Part shown: positions 1 through 6,265 of the stretch, in pieces | How the letters are laid out: every line of letters begins with the position of its first letter | Position numbering within the stretch: position 1 is the first letter of the stretch | Assembly: GCA_023299945.1 (NCBI GenBank) | Contig: JALZVZ010000010.1 | Coordinates: 1 to 6,265 of the forward strand | Reading direction: 5' to 3' | DNA from: Altererythrobacter sp. | GTDB taxonomy: Bacteria; Pseudomonadota; Alphaproteobacteria; Sphingomonadales; Sphingomonadaceae | Length of the DNA stretch: 6,265 nucleotides | Made by a program: the position numbers and the translations under genes | The notes under the pieces: generated by a model | What the model was told of the DNA's origin: nothing | The model's database searches: none | The model's input: the letters and a program-made list of their open reading frames with translations, nothing else

Positions 1-1643
1 ATTGCGCATTGATAGATGTTGTCTTCGCGCTGCGACGCAACAAACGCCGCATAACCACCGTAAGACCAACCGTAGAAGGCAACCCGGTCTGGATCGACGA
101 GGCCTTGCTCAATCAAATACAGCGCACCGTCGTCCTTATCATCCTGCATAGCTAGACCATGTTCGCCATAGCCTGCATCAAAGTGGGCTTTGCCCCAACC
201 GGTTGAGATACGGTTTTGCGGATATAGAACCATATAGCCATTGTTGGCGAGCATTTGCCCAATTTCATTATAGCCTTGAACTGCATTCACGTGAGGCCCG
301 CCGTGATGCTGAACGACCAATGGGAATGGGCCCTCACCTTTGGGTGTCGTCAAATAGGCGGGGATCATCATCCCGTCACGGGCCTTGTAGCGGATGTATT
401 TCACATCAGACAATTGATCAGGACTTACCAGTGGATTGCGGCTTCCCAATTTGGCCATCTTGCCGTTTTGGACCAGCCAATACGAACCCGGATCACGCGG
501 ACCGCTATTGGTAACAACCATCGTATTACCATCACGCGACCGGCTCGAGATGCTCAACTGGTGCGCATTAGGAATCTGCTTCTCAAGCGCTTCATGAAGC
601 GCCTTTTCTTCCTCATCAAACCAATGGCGTTCGCGCTTGGCACCTGGGTATGTGGCAGAGACCAGCTTATTATTGCCCGGGATCGAGTGCGTTTGAACAC
701 CCATTACATCGGAATCTTTAGCCTGGAACATCTTCTCGCCAAATTGGCCAGTGTTGAAATCGAACTTCCACAGTGCCGCTTTGTCTTCGCCGTTGCGGTT
801 ATCGATAATATAACCGGTATTCGGATCATCTGCCGAAATCCCGGCTAGCCCCTGAAATCCGCCTAGAACCCGGTAAAGATTCTCATGCTCATCTAGGTCA
901 AATTCCTCGCCAAATTGTGTCCAAGATCCCTCTCCAGGGCGTCGGAAATAGTAGCGAAGCGTGTTTGTTTGGCTGTCAAAACCCTCCGCATAACGCGGGT
1001 TTCCGTCAGTATCGAACCGAAGGTTTGAATATTTCTCATTGCCCTTAATCACCAAGCGCCTGCTGCCGCTGGTCAGATCAAATTTATAGTAAGAACGTGG
1101 GCGAAACGCTGCGAAAGGATCCTTACCACTTGTATCTGGAATAGCGTTGCCTGAACCAATTAGGATTTCATTGGGCTCATTAGGCAAAGTACCTTCAATT
1201 CCAAAATTGCCATCGACCGCTGAGAACTTGTTCTTTTCAAGGTTGTAGAAATATGTCTTGTAGCTGCGGTGGTCTTCTTCGGGGCGCGTCACGCGCTTGC
1301 GCACTTCTTTCCAAGCCGAGCCGACAATGTGATTATCACTAACCCAACTCGCTGTGATGATTTCCATTGGATCAGCAGCCAATGTGCGCAAAGGTTTCGA
1401 CAAATCGTCAGTCTTAAACACTTGCAATAGATAGTCGCCCTCTCGGCTATCAACCTTGTGAACGAGCAAATGCTTGCCGTCGGGTGAAACCTGCACGGCA
1501 TTCACAACATTACGCAATGCCCAGACGTCGACCGGAACAGTTTGCGCAGCCGGCGTGGTTTGCGCGCCGACAATGGAGGCGCTTAGGCCTAGGACCGACA
1601 CGCCTAAAGCGGCGGCTGCTAAGGGGGTTTTGAATAGTTTCAT
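1..1643 (-). CDS. Secreted S9-family serine peptidase (prolyl oligopeptidase / acylaminoacyl-peptidase type), 3' end beyond window
   Basis: The frame is open without interruption for 547 codons from an ATG at 1643 to the left edge, by hand translation. Residues 1-27 form a classic signal peptide (MKLFK start, Ala/Leu-rich core, cleavage after VGA), so the enzyme should act in the periplasm or outside the cell. Residues about 40-400 look like the beta-propeller of S9 enzymes, opening with a PD40-like VSPDGK motif at 52-57. The alpha/beta hydrolase domain starts near 410: HHGGP at 446-450 is the oxyanion-region motif, STGWG follows, and GWSYGG at 525-530 is the nucleophile elbow with catalytic Ser527. 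The catalytic Asp and His lie beyond the edge; family members are usually about 650-700 residues. A GAAAG seven bases before the ATG is a modest ribosome binding site. Known S9 enzymes cut short peptides; some relatives next to TonB receptors are lasso-peptide isopeptidases. The exact substrate is unknown. Confidence 0.93.
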   Translation of the reverse strand, partial: MKLFKTPLAAAALGVSVLGLSASIVGAQTTPAAQTVPVDVWALRNVVNAVQVSPDGKHLLVHKVDSREGDYLLQVFKTDDLSKPLRTLAADPMEIITASWVSDNHIVGSAWKEVRKRVTRPEEDHRSYKTYFYNLEKNKFSAVDGNFGIEGTLPNEPNEILIGSGNAIPDTSGKDPFAAFRPRSYYKFDLTSGSRRLVIKGNEKYSNLRFDTDGNPRYAEGFDSQTNTLRYYFRRPGEGSWTQFGEEFDLDEHENLYRVLGGFQGLAGISADDPNTGYIIDNRNGEDKAALWKFDFNTGQFGEKMFQAKDSDVMGVQTHSIPGNNKLVSATYPGAKRERHWFDEEEKALHEALEKQIPNAHQLSISSRSRDGNTMVVTNSGPRDPGSYWLVQNGKMAKLGSRNPLVSPDQLSDVKYIRYKARDGMMIPAYLTTPKGEGPFPLVVQHHGGPHVNAVQGYNEIGQMLANNGYMVLYPQNRISTGWGKAHFDAGYGEHGLAMQDDKDDGALYLIEQGLVDPDRVAFYGWSYGGYAAFVASQREDNIYQCA

Positions 1644-1685
1644 GTTCCAACTTTCAAGCAGAATTGCGAATGTTTCGATTAAACC

Positions 1686-1728
1686 AAAAAAACGGCCCCA
1701 TCACAAGAGTGAGGGGCCGTTCTTTTTT
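1686..1728 (-). terminator. Strong intrinsic terminator downstream of the TonB receptor gene, bidirectional in form
   Basis: A perfect 9-bp GC-rich stem (1691-1699 with 1713-1721) continues through one bulged A (1700) into a 4-bp upper stem (1701-1704 with 1709-1712) with loop AAGA. In the minus direction the stem runs into seven U residues (complement of 1686-1692), the textbook form of a Rho-independent terminator, 28 bases after the receptor stop codon. The plus direction also has a T run (1723-1728), but no plus-strand gene ends here. The terminator lies only 42 bases before the start codon of the next minus-strand gene, the S9 peptidase, so it separates the two genes transcriptionally unless there is readthrough. 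Confidence 0.9.
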
Positions 1729-1749
1729 CAATCTAAAGTGATAGCCCCT

Positions 1750-4700
1750 TTAAAAGGAGTATTGGATGGAAGCGAAGAACTCACGTCCGTCATAATCGTA
1801 GCCCCCACCGATGATGGTGTTCGAGATACTTAGGACCTCGCCGCCATCAACCAGCGGTGGTGCGGTGTTAAAGATGTTGTCGACACCGGCAATCAAAGTG
1901 AAGTCGCCAGTGCGGTAGCGGACCGATGCAGTATGGTAGAAAATTTCATCTGCAAAACCGACATCGCGGCAGAACACACCATCGCCGGCAACGACGCCAT
2001 CTGCAACGAAGGCACCAGTCACAGGATCGTTGGTGCCGGAGCCATTGCCCAAGCAAGTGTTGCTGGTAAAGCCGGTAGGCAAGCCATCGGGACCACGGCC
2101 AAACGCATCACTGAACTCGTCGATACCAAGAGCATCCTGTTCAACCGGGCCGGTGTAATTAACCTGCCAGGTGAAGCGGAAATCGCTTACATCAGCAGTC
2201 ATCGTTGCGAACCCGGTCCAACGAGGCAAGAATGGTTCACCAGCATCTTCATCAAACGTTTCACTGCCATCGTCACCGATGAATAGCGAGCTCCGTTCGA
2301 TCAAGTGGTTAGCCCGCACATTGAGTGACAGACCAACTTGCTCGCCAAACAGGTTCACATCCCGGCTCACAGTGCCGTTAAGATCAAGACCGCGAACGGT
2401 CTCTTCGTTCAGGTTGATAAAGCCAGAGAAGACATCGCTGACCAGCTGTGCACCAAGCGTATCGGTACTGATACGATCACAGAAAATGCTGCGCTGGCCG
2501 TCATCACGTGCGAAGCAATCATTGAGGATGAACTGCGTGTTCGGTTCAACAATCGATTGTTCGAGTTGGATATCGTAATATGTAAAGCCCAACGCAACGT
2601 CGAACTCACCAATGGTCTCTTCGTATGAGAAGCCAGCGGTTAGCGAAGTCGAGGTCTCAGGATCAATGTCGAGCGTGCCACCTGACGTAACTTCAACACT
2701 AGTCTGCTGGATCGGAGCCAGCGATTGACCCGTCGTCGGATCAACTGTCAAACCAACTGTGAAGGGGTCGCGCCCTTCGCGTTGGCAATTGGCAATGATC
2801 GTTTGGTCACGATTGTCTTGAGCCGGATCAAACACACCATTCACCGCATCAAAAGCCGCATCTGGAACCGCGCACGGGTCAATAACCGTTTGGAAACCGG
2901 ATTGGTTGGCAAGGAAGTTCTCACGCAGGTTTGGTGCACGGAATGATGTACCATAGGTGAAGCGCAACAGAAGCGGCGATACCGGACGCCAACCACCCTG
3001 AATTTGGTAGGTGCCGTTTGTTCCGTAGAACTCATGGTTCGTGACACGTCCCGCAAGACGTAAATCCAGAGATTCGACGAATTTTTCGCCTGCAATCAGC
3101 GGGATATCAACCTCGCCATAGCCTTCCCAAAGATCGGCGCTACCAACAGCGCCGCTATCGTTGAAGAAACCGAAGAACAAGCCGTTAGAAGCGACAAAAT
3201 TCGGGTCCGAATTGATCGAATCTTGGCGGAACTCACCACCAACAACGAGACCGACTGGACCAGCAGGAAGGTCAAACAAGTCACCAGTGACAAACGCCGA
3301 CAACAAGGTCTGCTCAATTTTAGTGTCAAAATCGCGGACACCAAACAGATAGTCACGCTCTGCCTGTGTTTCGAAATCACCAATTGCAACACCCAACAAG
3401 CTCGGGGCGAAAAGGTTAGCAGCAACACAGCCTTCAATAAGATCAGGAGCAGCCAGATCAGGATTTGCTAGAGCCGAAGTATCGCAAGGAGCAATCGAAG
3501 GTGCATTGCCAACAATCTGAGACACAAGACCTGTGCCGAACTGGACATTTTGATCGTAATCATCAGCAATACCATCGCCGTTATTATCGACGATCCCGTC
3601 ACCATCAAAGTCTTGCGTTGGGTCAATACCGATTGAGAGTGCAAGGCGATCCTCACGGATACCAAGAACCCGCGACGCACCGTCTGCACGCGAGTAGGTC
3701 CCGGCTACTTCAAAGGTCCAACTTGGGCCGATGAAGGGCAGATCACCGCGTACGCCCAAGGTTGCGCGAAACTGTTCTTGGGTGATGTCTGTATTGTTGC
3801 GGTCACCAAGCACGCTGAAGATCGGCAACACGGGAAGTGTGCCAAACGCTCCAAGACCAGTACCGAATGTCGCATCTTGTGCAGCGCGGCAATCGACCCC
3901 ATTCGCATTCGCTGGGTTACATGGGTTGAACGGGTTGTCATCAGGCACAAACGGGAAAATCTGCGCATTGAATTCGGTATCTGCGTTAATTTCTGCGCGG
4001 CTATAAAGCGCCTCGAAAAACGGAGTTATGTTCGCCTCACCAGGGAAAGTATATTCACCATAGGCCAACACATTGATCAGCTCTTGCCGGCTCAGGAATG
4101 TGGCGTCCCGATTAACCTGATCATCCGAGTTAAGGTTTTGATTGTTGAGGAAGTCAACGTCTCGAATGCCATCACCGTCACCATCAACAGGCGAACCAGC
4201 GAAGAAAGACTCGTTGAAACCTGGAATACCGGAGTTGCCCGGACCGTCGGTGAAGTAGATCGATCCAACAGTCGTGAATGGAACGAAAATCCGGCCCGAG
4301 AAACCTTGCTGCGCGCATTCACTGGCCGAGGTAGTAATTGCACCACCGCTTTGCGCCAGCGCGTTGACTTGTTGATCAATACCCAGCGTGCGGATCTCAC
4401 CATCCTGCGTGACTTCGCGTTGCGTTGTACAACCGGAGAAAAAGTCTCGGTCACCAATACGGACTTGGTCGCGGACATCATACTCTGCACCAATACCGAA
4501 GAAGCCGCGGTCATTGTTCACACCCCACGCAGCACTAACCGTGTAATCTTCACCGGCTCCGTCTGGGTTAATCTCACCGCGTCCGAAAAGCTCAAGACCA
4601 TCAAAGTCCTTGCGCAGAATGACGTTCACAACGCCTGCTACGGCGTCGGAACCGTAGACTGACGATGCACCGTCCGTCAGGACCTCAAAACGATCAACCA

Positions 4701-5196
4701 GTGAGCCCGGGATAAGGTTCAACGATGGCGCAGTAGGCGCACCCTCAACACCGGATGGAGCAAGACGACGACCATTCAAAAGGAGAAGGTTACGGTCAGC
4801 ACCCAAACCACGAAGGTTCAAAGTCGCCGAACCCGGGCCGTTATCAAGAACAAAGCCCTGGAACGTTGCGTCAATCTGCTGACCCGCAGCAGCGGTTGAA
4901 CGCTGAAGAATTTGGGACGGATCAAAAGCACCAACCTCACGTTGCTGCACACCCGAGATCACCTGAAGCGGCGAGATCGAAGTGTATGTGTCGCGCTTAA
5001 TCCGCGAACCGGTAACCGTAATGGAACCGGCAGGGGCGGCTGCTTCTTCGCCGTCCTCGGTTATATCAACCTGCTCTTCATCTTCCTCAGCCGGAACGTC
5101 AGCGTCCTGGGCTAGCGTTGGAACAGCAGTTACCATCGCAATCGCCGAAGCGGAAAATGCGAGGCCTTTAATAACATTAATACGTGTCTTATTCAT
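1750..5196 (-). CDS. TonB-dependent outer-membrane receptor (large, 1148 residues)
   Basis: This is an outer-membrane beta-barrel that imports a ligand using energy passed by TonB/ExbB/ExbD. Residues 1-29 are a signal peptide (MNKTR start, cleavage after TLA). A very acidic linker (31-51, 12 Asp/Glu and no basic residue) precedes a TonB-box-like ITVTGSRI at 59-66. The plug domain follows to about 200, with LNLRGLGADRNLLLLNGRR (126-144) and YGSDAVAGVVNVILRK (181-196). The rest is barrel, ending in aromatic QYSF, the usual outer-membrane insertion signal. No STN domain is seen, so FecA-like signalling is unlikely. Long extracellular loops carry six close cysteine pairs and two Asp/Gly-rich loops (337-348, 529-546). 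The start at 5196 was chosen because it is an ATG with GGAG five bases upstream and gives a clean signal peptide; an in-frame ATG at 5211 and a TTG at 5274 would add residues that mask it. The ligand is unknown; the neighbouring secreted peptidase suggests a peptide. Confidence 0.96.
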   Translation of the reverse strand: MNKTRINVIKGLAFSASAIAMVTAVPTLAQDADVPAEEDEEQVDITEDGEEAAAPAGSITVTGSRIKRDTYTSISPLQVISGVQQREVGAFDPSQILQRSTAAAGQQIDATFQGFVLDNGPGSATLNLRGLGADRNLLLLNGRRLAPSGVEGAPTAPSLNLIPGSLVDRFEVLTDGASSVYGSDAVAGVVNVILRKDFDGLELFGRGEINPDGAGEDYTVSAAWGVNNDRGFFGIGAEYDVRDQVRIGDRDFFSGCTTQREVTQDGEIRTLGIDQQVNALAQSGGAITTSASECAQQGFSGRIFVPFTTVGSIYFTDGPGNSGIPGFNESFFAGSPVDGDGDGIRDVDFLNNQNLNSDDQVNRDATFLSRQELINVLAYGEYTFPGEANITPFFEALYSRAEINADTEFNAQIFPFVPDDNPFNPCNPANANGVDCRAAQDATFGTGLGAFGTLPVLPIFSVLGDRNNTDITQEQFRATLGVRGDLPFIGPSWTFEVAGTYSRADGASRVLGIREDRLALSIGIDPTQDFDGDGIVDNNGDGIADDYDQNVQFGTGLVSQIVGNAPSIAPCDTSALANPDLAAPDLIEGCVAANLFAPSLLGVAIGDFETQAERDYLFGVRDFDTKIEQTLLSAFVTGDLFDLPAGPVGLVVGGEFRQDSINSDPNFVASNGLFFGFFNDSGAVGSADLWEGYGEVDIPLIAGEKFVESLDLRLAGRVTNHEFYGTNGTYQIQGGWRPVSPLLLRFTYGTSFRAPNLRENFLANQSGFQTVIDPCAVPDAAFDAVNGVFDPAQDNRDQTIIANCQREGRDPFTVGLTVDPTTGQSLAPIQQTSVEVTSGGTLDIDPETSTSLTAGFSYEETIGEFDVALGFTYYDIQLEQSIVEPNTQFILNDCFARDDGQRSIFCDRISTDTLGAQLVSDVFSGFINLNEETVRGLDLNGTVSRDVNLFGEQVGLSLNVRANHLIERSSLFIGDDGSETFDEDAGEPFLPRWTGFATMTADVSDFRFTWQVNYTGPVEQDALGIDEFSDAFGRGPDGLPTGFTSNTCLGNGSGTNDPVTGAFVADGVVAGDGVFCRDVGFADEIFYHTASVRYRTGDFTLIAGVDNIFNTAPPLVDGGEVLSISNTIIGGGYDYDGREFFASIQYSF

Positions 5197-5201
5197 GATT
5201 A

Positions 5202-5205
5202 CTCC
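5202..5205 (-). promoter_or_regulatory. Ribosome binding site of the TonB receptor
   Basis: On the minus strand, GGAG sits five bases before the ATG at 5196. It lies inside the codons that would follow the alternative ATG at 5211, and that alternative has no purine-rich site of its own. This decides the start and restores a standard signal peptide. Confidence 0.8.
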
Positions 5206-5233
5206 AGTCATGATCACAGATTTGCGAAGACCC

Positions 5234-5288
5234 AATCCCAAGCCATTTTCGTCAAGCTGCGATTCCCCTCGCAACCTGAAATGGGATT
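5234..5288 (-). other. Possible folded leader in the receptor mRNA
   Basis: In the minus-strand transcript AATCCCA (5288-5282) can pair with TGGGATT (5240-5234), a perfect 7-bp outer stem. Within it, TGCGA and TCGCA (5273-5269 and 5262-5258) form a 5-bp hairpin with a six-base loop. The fold would end about 37 bases before the start codon. No known riboswitch or RNA thermometer consensus is recognised, and a stem of this length with a 41-base interior can arise by chance. Confidence 0.25.
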
Positions 5289-5372
5289 AAAATATGGATT
5301 GAGCCCCAACCCTGACTCGCGGTCTGCAATAGCGCCCAACAGGAGTCAAAGCGCAGGCTGTTAATGTGCGCG

Positions 5373-5389
5373 ACATGTTCCGAACATGT
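5373..5389. promoter_or_regulatory. Perfect 17-base palindrome, candidate operator
   Basis: ACATGTTC and GAACATGT form an exact 8-bp inverted repeat around a single central C (5381). After one mismatch on each side, two further bases (GC/GC) also pair. The size and symmetry fit a dimeric repressor or activator site. It lies about 180 bases upstream of the receptor start and about 120 bases beyond the clpB stop, so the receptor gene is the likely target. The regulator is unknown. Part of it reads GTTC-N7-GTTG, one base from the alphaproteobacterial LexA pattern GTTC-N7-GTTC, but the full symmetry argues for a different protein. Confidence 0.5.
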
Positions 5390-5414
5390 TGCTGGAATCA
5401 CACAAATACGCAGA

Positions 5415-5440
5415 GCGTTGTAATTTAATTACGTCAACGC
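5415..5440. repeat. AT-rich inverted repeat with GC arms
   Basis: GTAATT and AATTAC (5420-5425 and 5427-5432) are perfect inverted halves around one T. An offset outer pair, GCGTTG (5415-5420) and CAACGC (5435-5440), surrounds them. It may be a protein-binding site or part of the receptor promoter, since the minus-strand TTGACG overlaps its right edge. There is no T run, so it is not a terminator. Confidence 0.35.
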
Positions 5441-5494
5441 AAGCTAAGACAAACGAATGTTTGCGAGACTGAGTGCAAATTTTTTAGGCAAGGC

Positions 5495-5512
5495 GCGAAT
5501 CGTTTGATTCGC
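5495..5512 (-). terminator. Short hairpin at the clpB stop codon, weak terminator candidate
   Basis: On the minus strand GCGAATC and GATTCGC form a 7-bp stem with a four-base loop, and its first base is the last base of the clpB TAG stop codon. The sequence after it is GCCTTGCC and then an A run, not a U run, so it lacks the second half of an intrinsic terminator. It may act as a 3' stabilising stem or with Rho. No better terminator for clpB is seen before the receptor gene. Confidence 0.3.
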
Positions 5513-6265
5513 TAGCTGATCGTCATCTTCAACTCGCCATCGCCCTCATCCACGGTCACCTTACTGCCATCGGGCACTTTGCCCTCCAGCAGCATTTCAG
5601 CCAGCGGATCTTGCAAATAGCGTTGAACGGCACGTTTCAATGGCCGCGCGCCATAGACCGGATCATAACCAACCCGGCCCAGCCAGCGCAGCGCTGCATC
5701 GGACAGATCAAGCGTAATCTTGCGATCATTCAGCAACTTTTGCACCCGCGTGACCTGAATTTTCACAATCGGCGCCATATGCTCCATCGCAAGGCGGTGG
5801 AACAGGATTGTCTCATCCAGCCTGTTGAGGAATTCGGGGCGGAAATGCCCGCGGACCACATCCATCACTTGCGGCTCAACATCGGCGACCTTTTGATCAT
5901 CATCCATATTGGCAAGAAATTGGCTGCCGAGGTTGGACGTCAAAATGATCAGCGTATTGGCAAAATCGACAACGCGCCCCTGCCCGTCTGTCAGGCGGCC
6001 ATCATCCAGCACCTGCAACAGCACGTTGAAGACATCTGAATGCGCTTTTTCCACCTCATCGAACAATACAACTTGGTACGGACGGCGGCGCACAGCCTCT
6101 GTCAGCACTCCGCCCTCTTCATATCCGACATAGCCGGGAGGCGCACCGATCAGGCGGGCAACCGCATGCTTCTCCATAAATTCGGACATATCAATGCGCA
6201 CCATCGCTTGATCATCATCGAACAAGAATCCGGCGAGCGCTTTGGTTAGCTCGGTTTTGCCAACG
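5512..6265 (-). CDS. clpB: ClpB ATP-dependent protein disaggregase, C-terminal part (5' end beyond window)
   Basis: ClpB is a cytoplasmic AAA+ hexamer that pulls proteins out of aggregates together with DnaK. The window holds the last 250 residues, about 30% of a usual 860-residue protein, covering most of the second ATPase domain. Numbering from the first whole codon: VGKTEL (1-6) is the end of Walker [10 protein letters not shown] (44-52) holds the substrate-gripping pore-loop tyrosine; VVLFDE (65-70) is Walker B; TSN (109-111) is sensor 1; FLNRLDE carries the arginine finger (Arg148); GARPLKR carries sensor 2 (Arg207). [17 protein letters not shown] and [11 protein letters not shown] are typical of ClpB rather than ClpA, and the short tail ends MTIS with no ClpP-binding IGF loop seen. 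All key residues are present, so it should be functional. It ends at TAG (5514-5512). As a heat-shock gene it is probably controlled from an upstream promoter outside the window. Confidence 0.97.
   Translation of the reverse strand, partial: VGKTELTKALAGFLFDDDQAMVRIDMSEFMEKHAVARLIGAPPGYVGYEEGGVLTEAVRRRPYQVVLFDEVEKAHSDVFNVLLQVLDDGRLTDGQGRVVDFANTLIILTSNLGSQFLANMDDDQKVADVEPQVMDVVRGHFRPEFLNRLDETILFHRLAMEHMAPIVKIQVTRVQKLLNDRKITLDLSDAALRWLGRVGYDPVYGARPLKRAVQRYLQDPLAEMLLEGKVPDGSKVTVDEGDGELKMTIS

Larger units (their letters stand above)
5197..5511. other. Non-coding region between clpB and the receptor gene (5' control region of the receptor)
   Basis: This 315-base stretch holds no credible gene. 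Reading in the minus direction it contains a short hairpin at the clpB stop, an AT-rich inverted repeat (5415-5440), a 17-base perfect palindrome (5373-5389), a possible leader fold (5234-5288) and the receptor's ribosome binding site. The promoter must lie here if the receptor is not read through from clpB. TTGACG (5437-5432) and TTGACT (5348-5343) on the minus strand are good -35-like hexamers, but neither has a convincing -10 hexamer at 16-18 bases, so no promoter is called. Confidence 0.6.

Noticed and set aside
255..848. Plus-strand open frame of 197 codons inside the S9 peptidase gene
   Set aside because: It is antisense to a continuous peptidase frame with clear motifs; its product has no recognisable domain and no ribosome binding site was evident.
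1641..1648. CATGTTCC at the peptidase start, shared with the 17-base palindrome upstream of the receptor
   Set aside because: Only eight bases match, the palindromic second half is absent, and three of the bases are the start codon, so a shared operator is not supported.
1755..1795. AAGGAG followed by ATG on the plus strand near the receptor stop codon
   Set aside because: The frame ends after nine residues and lies in the receptor's 3' coding end; the ribosome-binding-like match is chance.
3778..4662. Plus-strand open frame of 294 codons inside the receptor gene
   Set aside because: It is fully antisense to the receptor coding sequence, and its product resembles no family I know. Long antisense frames are expected from the codon bias of a long gene.
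5197..5274. Longer receptor start at TTG 5274 or ATG 5211
   Set aside because: Neither has a ribosome binding site, both put extra residues before the signal peptide, and the ATG at 5196 has a well-placed GGAG.
5377..5391. LexA (SOS) box
   Set aside because: GTTC-N7-GTTG has one mismatch to the alphaproteobacterial pattern, and the better explanation is the perfect palindrome that overlaps it; no damage-response gene is nearby.
5512..6265. ClpA or ClpC instead of ClpB
   Set aside because: The pore-loop and [10 protein letters not shown] context, the [11 protein letters not shown] segment and the lack of a visible ClpP-binding loop fit ClpB.

Overview
This window looks like a chromosomal segment from an alphaproteobacterium, most likely a member of the Sphingomonadales. 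The reasons are a very large TonB-dependent receptor (TBDR) with a GSRIKR plug start, a secreted S9 peptidase of the kind these bacteria carry in many copies, and a conventional clpB next door. The assignment rests on protein style only; no rRNA or other strong marker is present.

All three genes are on the minus strand, so the order of reading is from the right edge to the left. At 6265-5512 is the C-terminal end of clpB, the disaggregase ATPase, with its start outside the window. After it comes a 315-base non-coding stretch (5511-5197) with two inverted repeats, a possible leader fold and the receptor's ribosome binding site. At 5196-1750 is the complete TBDR gene (1148 residues). A 106-base gap follows with a strong intrinsic terminator. 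From 1643 to the left edge runs the first 547 residues of a secreted S9-family (prolyl-oligopeptidase-like) serine peptidase, cut off just after its catalytic serine.

The receptor and the peptidase probably form a functional pair: the TBDR would bring a peptide-like ligand across the outer membrane, and the peptidase, which has its own signal peptide, would cleave it in the periplasm. This is inference from adjacency and export signals. The ligand cannot be told from the sequence. clpB is a housekeeping stress gene and probably only a neighbour.

No RNA gene, insertion sequence, CRISPR array, phage gene or clear horizontal-transfer mark was seen. The most interesting points are the terminator lying between the paired receptor and peptidase genes, a perfect 17-base palindrome upstream of the receptor, and the receptor's unusual outer decoration: six locally paired sets of cysteines and two aspartate/glycine calcium-binding-like loops. 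I see no convincing undescribed system in this window.
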